A DNA stretch of 64,000 nucleotides from NCBI GenBank assembly GCA_003134685.1, contig PLCA01000002.1, forward strand, positions 459,966 to 523,965, in the 5' to 3' direction. The translations under genes and the position numbers were made by a program. The DNA comes from Gemmatimonadota bacterium (GTDB taxonomy: Bacteria; Gemmatimonadota; Gemmatimonadetes; Gemmatimonadales; Gemmatimonadaceae). Under the pieces are notes generated by a model. That model saw only the letters and a program-made list of their open reading frames with translations, was not told where the DNA came from and did no database searches. Positions 33,791 to 41,989 of the stretch are shown here, piece after piece (position 1 is the first letter of the stretch; the number at the start of each line of letters is the position of its first letter).

Positions 33791-36313
33791 ATGACGGCTC
33801 CGAACAACAGAGAGCGCATCCTCCCGCGCCTCATTCACGAAGAAATCAAAGAATCGTTCATCAACTATTCGATGAGCGTCATCGTCTCTCGGGCACTTCC
33901 GGATGTGCGCGATGGACTCAAGCCGGTGCACCGCCGCGTGCTCTACGCGATGAACGAGCTCGGTCTCGTTCCGGGCCGCCCCTATAAGAAGTCAGCGACC
34001 GTCGTCGGCGACGTGCTCGGCAAGTACCACCCGCACGGTGACAGCTCGGTTTATGACGCCCTAGTGCGCATGGTGCAGGACTTCTCGCTCCGCTACCCGC
34101 TGGTCGATGGACAGGGAAACTTCGGTAGCGTTGATGGAGATCCTGCGGCGGCCTACCGCTACACCGAAGCGCGCCTTACTCGCGTCGCGATGGAGATGCT
34201 GGCCGATATCGACAAGAACACCGTCGATTTCGCGCCCAACTTCGATGACAGGTTGCAGGAGCCGAAGGTTCTTCCGTCGGCCATCCCCAACCTCGTCGTG
34301 AACGGTTCCTCGGGCATCGCGGTCGGCATGGCGACGAACATTCCGCCCCACAACCTCGGCGAAGTCGTCTCCGCGCTCACCGCGTTGATCGACGATCCGG
34401 AGCTGACGCCCACCGATATCAGAAAACTGATCAAGGGCCCTGACTTCCCGACGGGCGGTTACATCTACGGCCGCGCCGGAATCAAGGATTACCAGGAGAC
34501 TGGTCGGGGACGCATCGTCATGCGCGCCCGCGCCGTGATCGAGGAGAAGGAATCCTCGAACAAGTCCCAGATCGTGGTCACCGAGCTCCCCTACCAGGTC
34601 AACAAGGCGAAGCTGATCGCCGACATGGCGGAGTTGGTGAAAGATGGCAAGCTCGAAGGCATCTCGGCGCTCCGCGACGAGTCCGACAAGGACGGCATGC
34701 GCGTCGTCATCGAGCTCAAGCGCGATTCGATTCCTCGCGTGGTGCTCAACCAGCTCTACAAGCACACGGTGATGCAGTCGACGTTCGGCGTCATCATGCT
34801 GGCGCTGGTGCCCGATTCGCACACGACGCAGCTAGTGCCGAAGATCATGCCGCTCAAGGAAGTGCTCGAGCACTACCTCACGCACCGGCATCAGGTCGTC
34901 GTCCGCCGCACGCAGTTCGAGCTCGACAAGGCGCTCGAGCGCGAGCACATCCTCGAGGGTCTCAAGATCGCCGTCGACAACATCGACGCGGTCATCAAGC
35001 TCATTCGTGCGGCGCAGGACACGCCGACGGCGAGCACGCAGCTTCAGAAGCGGTTCAAGCTGAGCGAGCGGCAGGCAGAGGCGATCCTCAACATGCGCCT
35101 CGCCAAGCTCACTGGCCTGGAGATAGAGAAACTCGACAGCGAGCTCAAGGAAGTCCGCGCGTTCGTCAAGGAGATGCGCGATATCCTCGCGTCCAGGCCG
35201 CGCCGGCTCAAGATCATCCGCGACGAGCTGCAGCAGGTGGCGGACAAGTACGGCGATGAGCGCAGATCCGAGATCACGAGCGACGAAGGCGAGTTCACGA
35301 TCGAGGACCTGATCGCCGAAGAGGACATGGTCATCACCATCTCCCACTCTGGTTACATCAAGCGCACCTCGGTCTCGACGTATCGCAAGCAGCGTCGTGG
35401 AGGCCGCGGACTGAGCGGTGCGGGGCTCAAGGACGAAGACTTTGTGACTCGCCTCTTCATCGGCTCGACGCACGATTACATCCTCTGCTTCACGGATGAC
35501 GGCCGGTGCTTCTGGCTCAAGGTCCACGAAGTCCCGCAGGCGGGCCGAGCGGCGAAGGGAAAGCCGATCGTCAATCTGATCAACGTCTCACCGGAGACGG
35601 AGATCAAGGCGATGGTTCCCGTCCGCGAGTTCTCGGACACGCAGTTCCTCATCTTCTGCACAAAAAACGGCACCGTGAAGAAGAGCGCCCTATCTCAGTA
35701 TTCCAATGTTCGTCAAACGGGCATCAAAGCCATAAAGATCGACCAGGGCGATGAGCTGATCGACGTGCAGGTGACGAGCGGCTCGAACGACATCGTTCTC
35801 GCCACGCGCCATGGTCTCTCGGTGCGTTTTCACGAGATGGACGTGCGCGAGATGGGCCGCGACACGACGGGCGTGAAAGGCGTGGAGCTGCGAGAAGGCG
35901 ACTCGGTAATCGGCATGGTCGTCGTCAAGCGCGACGCGACGCTGCTGGTGGTCACCGAGCGCGGCCTCGGGAAGTGCTCCAACATTGCTGATTACCGGGT
36001 GCAGAAGCGCGGCGGGAAGGGCATCATCACAGTCAACAGAACCGAAAAAACGGGCGATGTTGTTGCCCTGATGGAAGTTCTGCCCGCGGACGAGATAATG
36101 ATCATCACAAAACATGGTGTGATCATCCGCAGTTCAGTCTCTCAGGTGAGAGTGACCGGGCGTATCGCGCAGGGGGTCAAACTCGTCAATCTCGACGAAG
36201 GAGATCTCGTGACAGCCGTCGCCCGCGTCGTCCCCGAAGATGAGGCCGAAGGCTCGGAAAATGGCATACCCGCCACCGAGACCGAGCAGGTCGAGGCCCT
36301 CAACGACGAATGA
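33791..36313 (+). CDS. gyrA: DNA gyrase subunit A
   Basis: An 840-residue type IIA topoisomerase subunit that cuts and rejoins DNA and, with GyrB, introduces negative supercoils. The catalytic tyrosine is Tyr124 ([11 protein letters not shown]). The quinolone-resistance region reads [10 protein letters not shown], with Ser85 and Asp89 at the positions of E. coli Ser83 and Asp87, the susceptible form. The C-terminal domain has the GyrA box QRRGGRG near 535, which supports gyrase rather than topoisomerase IV. The tail is acidic. gyrB is not in the window. The stop codon overlaps the start of a diguanylate cyclase gene. Confidence 0.98.
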   Translation: MTAPNNRERILPRLIHEEIKESFINYSMSVIVSRALPDVRDGLKPVHRRVLYAMNELGLVPGRPYKKSATVVGDVLGKYHPHGDSSVYDALVRMVQDFSLRYPLVDGQGNFGSVDGDPAAAYRYTEARLTRVAMEMLADIDKNTVDFAPNFDDRLQEPKVLPSAIPNLVVNGSSGIAVGMATNIPPHNLGEVVSALTALIDDPELTPTDIRKLIKGPDFPTGGYIYGRAGIKDYQETGRGRIVMRARAVIEEKESSNKSQIVVTELPYQVNKAKLIADMAELVKDGKLEGISALRDESDKDGMRVVIELKRDSIPRVVLNQLYKHTVMQSTFGVIMLALVPDSHTTQLVPKIMPLKEVLEHYLTHRHQVVVRRTQFELDKALEREHILEGLKIAVDNIDAVIKLIRAAQDTPTASTQLQKRFKLSERQAEAILNMRLAKLTGLEIEKLDSELKEVRAFVKEMRDILASRPRRLKIIRDELQQVADKYGDERRSEITSDEGEFTIEDLIAEEDMVITISHSGYIKRTSVSTYRKQRRGGRGLSGAGLKDEDFVTRLFIGSTHDYILCFTDDGRCFWLKVHEVPQAGRAAKGKPIVNLINVSPETEIKAMVPVREFSDTQFLIFCTKNGTVKKSALSQYSNVRQTGIKAIKIDQGDELIDVQVTSGSNDIVLATRHGLSVRFHEMDVREMGRDTTGVKGVELREGDSVIGMVVVKRDATLLVVTERGLGKCSNIADYRVQKRGGKGIITVNRTEKTGDVVALMEVLPADEIMIITKHGVIIRSSVSQVRVTGRIAQGVKLVNLDEGDLVTAVARVVPEDEAEGSENGIPATETEQVEALNDE

Positions 36314-37446
36314 AGATCAAGCGTTCCCACCTGGTTCATGAGCTCGCGGAAATAGAGAAGCTGCGCACGGCACTGCGTAAAGCAGAATCCGAGGTGCAGC
36401 GCCTGCTCGACGAAGCCGCGGCGCGCGGAGCGCTCGTTGACATCCTCCACGACGTCATGGGCTCGCTCTCCATGGGTGAGCTGTTCCACATGCTGGCGCG
36501 CCGTCTCGCGCGCGCGCTCAACCTGAGCCACTCGTCCGTCATTTTCGCCAAGTCCGGCGACCGTCTGGGAACCGTCGCATCCGCCCACGAAGACCCGCAG
36601 TTAGAGAACCTTCAAGTCGAACTGGACAAGTATCCGGAGATCGAGGCCGCCCTCGCGAGCGAGCAGCCGGTTTTGATTCCCGACATCTGGCACTCCGATG
36701 CCTACAGGGCGCTGCGCGAGGCGTGGGAGAAGGACGGCAGCGTCATCTCCGTACGCTCGATCATCGCGCTGCCCTTCCGGCTCGATCTCGATCGCACCGG
36801 CGTGTTCCTGCTCCGCCGCACCGCTGAGAAGGCGTCGCTGAACGAAGCCGACGTCGATTTTGCGGAAACCGTGGTCAAGAGTGCGATGAACGCCATGCGT
36901 CGCGCGCACATGGTGGAGGTCACGCAGGCCGACAATCTCCGCCTCGAGGCGCTCGCGCGCACCGACCCGCTCACCCAGCTGCTCAACCGCCGGGCGCTGC
37001 TCGCACAGCTGGGGACGGAAGTGGAGCGCACGCGCCGCTACAACGCCCCGCTCAGCATCCTGATGATCGACGTCGACGAATTCAAGGATGTGAACGACAC
37101 GTACGGGCATCTCGCCGGCGACCAGGTGCTCGTCGAAGTCGCGCTCTTGCTCGCGCGCACCGCGCGCAGCGTCGATTCGGTCGCCCGCTATGGCGGCGAC
37201 GAGTTCGTGATTGCCGTTCCCGAGACGGGCGAAGCAGGCGCGATTGCGTTCGCGGAGAGACTCCGCGACAAGATCCAGTCGCACCCGTTCGACATCGGAA
37301 AGGGCGATCCGCTCCGCCTCACGGTGAGCATCGGCGTCGCCGATTTCCCCGAGCCACAGGTGGAGACGGCCGAAGATCTGCTCGACTGCGCCGACCGCGC
37401 ACTCTACCGTGCCAAGGCCGGCGGACGTAATCTGGTCTGCGTCTAA
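36310..37446 (+). CDS. GAF-GGDEF diguanylate cyclase
   Basis: A 378-residue cytoplasmic protein. A short N-terminal coiled coil (about 10-40) is followed by a GAF sensor (about 40-195) and a GGDEF domain (about 210-378) with an intact active site GGDEF at 295-299. An RxxD inhibitory site (RSVD) lies five residues upstream. It should make cyclic di-GMP in response to a small ligand or redox state. The ATG overlaps the gyrA stop by four bases, so it is read from the gyrA message, an unusual partner. Confidence 0.92.
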   Translation: MKIKRSHLVHELAEIEKLRTALRKAESEVQRLLDEAAARGALVDILHDVMGSLSMGELFHMLARRLARALNLSHSSVIFAKSGDRLGTVASAHEDPQLENLQVELDKYPEIEAALASEQPVLIPDIWHSDAYRALREAWEKDGSVISVRSIIALPFRLDLDRTGVFLLRRTAEKASLNEADVDFAETVVKSAMNAMRRAHMVEVTQADNLRLEALARTDPLTQLLNRRALLAQLGTEVERTRRYNAPLSILMIDVDEFKDVNDTYGHLAGDQVLVEVALLLARTARSVDSVARYGGDEFVIAVPETGEAGAIAFAERLRDKIQSHPFDIGKGDPLRLTVSIGVADFPEPQVETAEDLLDCADRALYRAKAGGRNLVCV

Positions 37447-37507
37447 TATCTCGGCGTCGAGCAAGGGCTCGCTGACAGGTCCACAAAAAACCAAAGCAGG
37501 GAGCCAT

Positions 37508-37537
37508 AAGCTCGAAAGCTGCTTAGCTTTTTAGCTT
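37508..37537 (+). terminator. hairpin after the gyrA-GGDEF unit
   Basis: The arms AAGCTCGAAAGCT (37508-37520) and AGCTTTTTAGCTT (37525-37537) pair at 11 of 13 positions around a 4-base loop, about 60 bases after the GGDEF stop. The T-run lies in the arm rather than after it, so it is a likely but not standard terminator. Confidence 0.4.
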
Positions 37538-37572
37538 CCATAACCACTGCTCCGCTCACGCCGGCTACGCCA

Positions 37573-38610
37573 ATGCCTACTCTCCGCATCTCTTCGCTAA
37601 TCCCTTGCTCGGCACTGATTCTTCTCGCGGGCTGTGTCGCCGAGTCCGGACAAAAGGAAGCTTCGCCCGATTCGACAGCTCTTGCGCCCATTGTAACAGT
37701 TACCCCAGTCAACCGTGGCACTCACGGAATGGCCGAGCGGGTGTTGTGGGCGTTCTCGCCGGACAGAAAGTCTGTTCTCGTAGTGGCTGATCCCGGCGGT
37801 GTGGAGAACGAGCCCGTTCCGAATGGGTTTTTCTTCGGCGACGAGGCGCGCGGATTCCAGACGCAGATGGACAGCGTGTGGGACGTGGCGCCGTCGCCCG
37901 ACTGGAAGTGGATCGGATTCGGGCGCGCGTACACGGTCGTGGCCGGTGGTGGAACCGGAACCGATCTGCTGACGGACGTTTCGCGCCGCACCTCGATCGA
38001 TACCGCGACGCTCCGCGCCGGTTCGTTCCCCGCGAGCGGGATGTCGATGGCGCGAGCCGTCGCGCAGCCGGGCGTCATCCACATTCCCGACAATCCGCGC
38101 GTGCAGGCGGCGGCCGATAGCTCCGCGCCCAGGTTATTTCCCGTCGCCCGCGGCTGGCGTGTTCGCTGGACCACCGATGGGTCCACACTCGCACTCGGCA
38201 ACAGTCCAGCGCGCGCGGTGGACAACGAGCCGAGTCAGACCTGGTCTGCGCTCGATCCGGCGACGGGCGCGCAGCATGGGACGTTGCCCTCGAGCGCGAA
38301 GCTAGCCGATGTAAAGTTCACCGGCGGTCCGACGCTGGATCGGTCGCTGCCGATTGACATGAATCAATCCCCGGCAATTCAGATCCAGCGTGGTAACCAG
38401 ACTTTCAACATTCAGAGCGAGCGTGGCGTGATCACGCTCGTCGAAACGACGCCGGCGGCTGCCAATAAAGCTGCGCCGCGAGTGGTCGGCGCGGGGATCG
38501 CTCTCGCCGCGACTGCGGGGGGACGCTACATCATTGCGCTCGCACCGCGGGCGAAACCCGATCCCAATGAGATCGCGATTGAGCCCGTGGTGTACACGGT
38601 CACTTGGTAG
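37573..38610 (+). CDS. hypothetical lipoprotein
   Basis: A 345-residue protein with a lipoprotein signal (LILLAGC, Cys21). The rest is beta-rich with segments such as VLWAFSPDRKSVLVVADPGG and WRVRWTTDGSTLALGNSP, which resemble WD40/TolB-like propeller blades, but no complete motif is visible. I do not recognise a family. It follows the gyrA-GGDEF unit on the same strand after a hairpin and is convergent with the CoA-binding protein gene. Confidence 0.7.
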   Translation: MPTLRISSLIPCSALILLAGCVAESGQKEASPDSTALAPIVTVTPVNRGTHGMAERVLWAFSPDRKSVLVVADPGGVENEPVPNGFFFGDEARGFQTQMDSVWDVAPSPDWKWIGFGRAYTVVAGGGTGTDLLTDVSRRTSIDTATLRAGSFPASGMSMARAVAQPGVIHIPDNPRVQAAADSSAPRLFPVARGWRVRWTTDGSTLALGNSPARAVDNEPSQTWSALDPATGAQHGTLPSSAKLADVKFTGGPTLDRSLPIDMNQSPAIQIQRGNQTFNIQSERGVITLVETTPAAANKAAPRVVGAGIALAATAGGRYIIALAPRAKPDPNEIAIEPVVYTVTW

Positions 38611-38670
38611 CAGAGTAAAGGCTGCTTCGTTTCGGGTATTGGATGCCAGTTCTTCGCAACAACCCCGGCC

Positions 38671-39126
38671 CTACTTCCCGATTCTGCGCAGCTCAACTAG
38701 CAGACAATGGTCCTGGACGACATCGATGCCCGCACGTGCGAGCTTTTCCGCGGCGGCGTCGTTCCTGATCCCGAGTTGGAACCAGACTGACCTGGGCTTT
38801 TTGGCGATGATGTCGTCGACGTGCGGCGGGATGTCCTGCGGTCGCCGGAAGACGTTGACCATGTCGATTTTGCCCGGAATGTCGGCGAGCTTCCGGTAGA
38901 CCTTCCTCCCCATGATCTCGTTGAGCTCCTTGTAGTAAACCGGGACGGGGACGATCTCGTACCCAACGCGCTCCGCGTGCTCAGGGACATAGTACGCGGG
39001 CTGGTCGGGATCGGGCTTGATGCCGAGCACGGCGATGCGATGCGTATTCTCCAGTAGGTCTTTTATCTGCGCCGGCGATTCAATCAGATGATCTCGCCAC
39101 TTCGCGCCGTCAACTTGTGCCGTCAT
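38671..39126 (-). CDS. CoA-binding domain protein (YccU-like)
   Basis: A 151-residue Rossmann-fold protein of the CoA_binding_2 family. It has HRIAVLGIKPDPDQPAYYVPEHAERVGYEIVPV, MVNVFRRPQDIPPHVDDIIA and VWFQLGIRNDAAAEKLARAGIDVVQDHCLL, the last with the conserved Cys. The family binds CoA or a related nucleotide and resembles the succinyl-CoA ligase alpha subunit; no reaction is established. It is a single gene, divergent from the saccharopine dehydrogenase-like gene. Confidence 0.9.
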   Translation of the reverse strand: MTAQVDGAKWRDHLIESPAQIKDLLENTHRIAVLGIKPDPDQPAYYVPEHAERVGYEIVPVPVYYKELNEIMGRKVYRKLADIPGKIDMVNVFRRPQDIPPHVDDIIAKKPRSVWFQLGIRNDAAAEKLARAGIDVVQDHCLLVELRRIGK

Positions 39127-39268
39127 TTCCTCGTCGATTGCCGGCCCAGTTCCCGTTTCGAAACCTCACCGGATTGAATGCTCGCCGCGCGGGGTGACGC
39201 GAATCACATCGTCCCGGTAAATTGCAAGAGCGAGTCCAGCTCAAAAAATTTCCGGAGATCCACACGTA

Positions 39269-40414
39269 ATGCGAATGTTAGTTCTTGGCGCCGGGCTGCA
39301 GGGCTCCGCCTGCGCGTATGATTTGTTGCAAAATCCTGATGTAAAAGAAGTTCGCCTCGCCGATCTTCACACTGGCCACCTCCCGCAATTCCTCGCGCCG
39401 TTCTCCGGCGAGCGCCTGATCTTCACGCCGCTCGACGTGCGCGACAAGGAAGCGGTGCTCGCGCTGATGCGGCAATCCGACGCGGCGATGAGCGCGATCC
39501 CGTACTACTTCAATTTCGAGCTGGCCCAGCTTGCCGTCGAAGCCGGCGTGCACTTCTCGGATCTCGGTGGAAATACCGATATCGTGGTCAAGCAGAAGAC
39601 ACTGGACGCGGCCGCGAAGAAGAAGGGGATCACCATTATCCCCGACTGCGGCCTGGCGCCCGGAATGGTCAACATCCTGGCGGAGTACGGCATCCGGCAG
39701 CTCGATACGGTCGAGACCGTTCGCATTTTCGTTGGCGGACTGCCGCAGCGTCCCGAGCCGCCGCTCAACTATCAGATCGTCTACTCGCTGGAAGGAGTGC
39801 TTGACTACTACACGACGCTCTCGTGGGTGCTGCGCAAAGGGAAGCGCACGCAGGTAAAAGCGCTGTCGGAGCTCGAGGTCGTCAACTTCGGCGGATCGCT
39901 GGGCGAGCTCGAGGGTTTTCACACGGCGGGCGGCCTTTCGACGATGGCGTCCCGTTACGAAGGAAAGATTCCGACGATGGAATACAAGACGCTCCGCTAT
40001 CCCGGCCACGCGCGCATCATGGAAGCAATTCGAGAGCTGGGCCTGCTCGAGTTGACCCCAGTCGACGTGAAGGGAGTGAAAGTCGTTCCGCGCGATCTCG
40101 TGGTGGCCGCCATGGGTCCGCGTCTCACCAAACCGAACGCGTACGACCTGGTCGCGCTCCGCGTCTACACCGAGGGCACCAAGGACGGGAAGCCCAAGCG
40201 GATCGGGTGGGAGATGGTGGACTACTACGACGAGGAGAACGGCATCAGCGCCATGGAGCGCTCGACCGGCTACTCGCTCTCGATCACGGGACAGATGCAG
40301 GCGCGCGGAGAGATCGGAAAGACGGGCGTATTCACTCCCGACGAGGCAATGCCGGCGGAGAAGTACATCCGGGAGCTGGCCGCGAGAGGGGTTATGATCA
40401 GGGAGATGCGCTAG
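39269..40414 (+). CDS. saccharopine dehydrogenase-family oxidoreductase (lysine 6-dehydrogenase-like)
   Basis: A 381-residue NAD(P)-dependent enzyme. The N-terminal Rossmann motif GAGLQGSACAYDLL (7-20) is followed by VRLADL and DVRDKEAVLALM. The C-terminal domain includes IPDCGLAPGMVNILAEYGI and EGFHTAGGLSTM, as in the saccharopine/lysine 6-dehydrogenase group. It probably oxidises lysine or a related amino acid, but substrate is not proven. A 273 bp inverted-repeat region follows it. Confidence 0.85.
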   Translation: MRMLVLGAGLQGSACAYDLLQNPDVKEVRLADLHTGHLPQFLAPFSGERLIFTPLDVRDKEAVLALMRQSDAAMSAIPYYFNFELAQLAVEAGVHFSDLGGNTDIVVKQKTLDAAAKKKGITIIPDCGLAPGMVNILAEYGIRQLDTVETVRIFVGGLPQRPEPPLNYQIVYSLEGVLDYYTTLSWVLRKGKRTQVKALSELEVVNFGGSLGELEGFHTAGGLSTMASRYEGKIPTMEYKTLRYPGHARIMEAIRELGLLELTPVDVKGVKVVPRDLVVAAMGPRLTKPNAYDLVALRVYTEGTKDGKPKRIGWEMVDYYDEENGISAMERSTGYSLSITGQMQARGEIGKTGVFTPDEAMPAEKYIRELAARGVMIREMR

Positions 40415-40451
40415 AACTGATATCTATCGCGACCCAGCACCGCGAAGTGCT

Positions 40452-40667
40452 AACTGAACGGGATCCGAGATCTGGCAACTGCAAGTACAACTGAACGGGA
40501 TCCGAGATCTCAGAAGCGTAGATATCAGGTTTTAGTAACTACGCTGCGACGTATCTGAGTGGCGTCATCGCACAGGCGGTCCGTTGTACTCGGATATGCG
40601 AGCAATATGGTCAGAGCGCGGTGACTACCTACTGAGATCTATGCCTCTGAGATCTCGGATCCCGTTC
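40452..40667. repeat. long inverted repeat with an extra direct copy, between convergent genes
   Basis: The left arm 40493-40530 (GAACGGGATCCGAGATCTCA...) and right arm 40628-40667 are complementary at about 33 of 38 positions, with a loop near 100 bases. A partial third copy of the arm (AACTGAACGGGATCCGAGATCT) lies at 40452-40473. A smaller inverted pair GATATCTA/TAGATATC is nested at 40424-40525. It could fold as a large hairpin (bidirectional terminator) or be a small non-autonomous mobile element. No ORF is supported in it. Confidence 0.75.
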
Positions 40668-40687
40668 TTTTTCAGTCGATGCCGGGT

Positions 40688-41104
40688 TCAATGTTCAGCG
40701 AGCACATAGATGGCAGAAAGAACCAGAAGAAAGTACGGCACGAGCGCAGCCGCGCCGGCGTAATCCTTCGATACGCGTTGACCGAAGAAGAGCGCGATGA
40801 TGTTGACGCCAGCGACCACCGCGCCGAGATATGCCACCACGGAATCGTGGGTCAGAAGCAACAGCGCACAACCGACCGCGCTCAGTGCCCCGGCGGACAC
40901 CTCGAGGATCGTGATGACGATGAACATCGGGCCGACCGTGCCGGCAAGCGGACTCCGCGCGAAATGCTCATCGAGGTACGCTCGATTTCCTCTTCGATCC
41001 ACGACCTTGTCTATCCCCGACTGAAGAAACAGCACGGCGAGAAACGCGGAGACGAGTATCTGCAGGATGTGTGATGCCGCGTCGGGCGAGTGCACATTTG
41101 GCAT
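40688..41104 (-). CDS. DoxX-like small membrane protein
   Basis: About 138 residues from ATG 41104 (MPNVHSPDAAS...). An earlier in-frame start at 41155 gives an unlikely Cys/Asn-rich leader. There are four hydrophobic helices (about 15-33, 60-80, 85-105 and 115-135), and FLAVLFLQSGIDKVVDRRGN in the first one resembles DoxX-family proteins. The role is unknown; DoxX proteins have been linked to respiration and redox stress. It is divergent from the L,D-transpeptidase gene and ends next to the inverted repeat. Confidence 0.7.
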   Translation of the reverse strand: MPNVHSPDAASHILQILVSAFLAVLFLQSGIDKVVDRRGNRAYLDEHFARSPLAGTVGPMFIVITILEVSAGALSAVGCALLLLTHDSVVAYLGAVVAGVNIIALFFGQRVSKDYAGAAALVPYFLLVLSAIYVLAEH

Positions 41105-41155
41105 GTAGTTATTGTAGCATGATCTGGCGGACACTGTCCAATTCGGAAACGGCAC

Positions 41156-41956
41156 ATGACGAGACGCGATACATCGATGCGAACACCTCAGACAGCGTCC
41201 ACTCCGACTGTTCGGCGATCTCGACTCGCCCTTCTGGCGTTGGTCCTCGCGTGCCGGCAGGGATTGCCCGCGCCCCGCGCTGAGATCGACGCGTCACGAC
41301 AACTGGTGGTCGTGATCACGCCCAGCTGGACATCTACCGTCGGCGCCATGACGCGATTCGAGCGCGCAACTCCAACGTCAGCCTGGACCCGGCGGGAGTC
41401 GGCGATTCCGCTCGTAGTCGGCCGCACCGGGATCGCGTGGGGCGTTGGTTTCGACAACGTATCGGCCGACGGTCCGCACAAGCACGAAGGAGATGGAAAA
41501 GCTCCGGCCGGCATTTTCCCGCTCGACACGGCCTTTGGATTTGCGCCCCGCGACTCCGCGCAGAACGTGCAATTGGCCTACGTGCAACTGCTCTCCACCA
41601 CCGACTGCGTCGACGACACTGCCTCGGCCCATTACAACACAGTTGTCGACAGAGCCGCGGTCCCCAGCGTCGACTGGAACAGCGCCGAGCACATGCGACA
41701 GGTGCCTCAGTACGAGATCGGAGTGATCGTCGGGTACAATGCGTCACCGCCGGTGAAAGGCCGCGGCTCCTGCATCTTCCTCCACATCTGGGCCGGCCAG
41801 GATTCGCACACCGCCGGATGCACGGCGTTCGATCAAGCCAAGCTGGGTGAAGTGATCGCGTGGCTCGATCCGCATAAAAGGCCACTACTAGTACAGCTCA
41901 CCGCTGACCAATACGAAAGGCTTAAGACGGGTTGGAGGCTGCCCGCGATTGAATGA
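41156..41956 (+). CDS. L,D-transpeptidase (YkuD-like) lipoprotein
   Basis: A 266-residue exported protein with a lipoprotein-type signal (VLAC, Cys33). The start may be the inner Met8. The catalytic region GRGSCIFLHIWAGQDSHTAGC holds His210 and nucleophile Cys222 in the spacing of YkuD domains (HxW...S/T..GC). GDGKAPAGIFPLDTAFG is also typical of the family. It probably forms 3-3 cross-links or modifies peptidoglycan. The window holds a second, unrelated-type L,D-transpeptidase at its left end. Confidence 0.88.
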   Translation: MTRRDTSMRTPQTASTPTVRRSRLALLALVLACRQGLPAPRAEIDASRQLVVVITPSWTSTVGAMTRFERATPTSAWTRRESAIPLVVGRTGIAWGVGFDNVSADGPHKHEGDGKAPAGIFPLDTAFGFAPRDSAQNVQLAYVQLLSTTDCVDDTASAHYNTVVDRAAVPSVDWNSAEHMRQVPQYEIGVIVGYNASPPVKGRGSCIFLHIWAGQDSHTAGCTAFDQAKLGEVIAWLDPHKRPLLVQLTADQYERLKTGWRLPAIE

Positions 41957-41989
41957 AGTTGTCCAGACGATCCGGCCGGTCGAAGGCCA

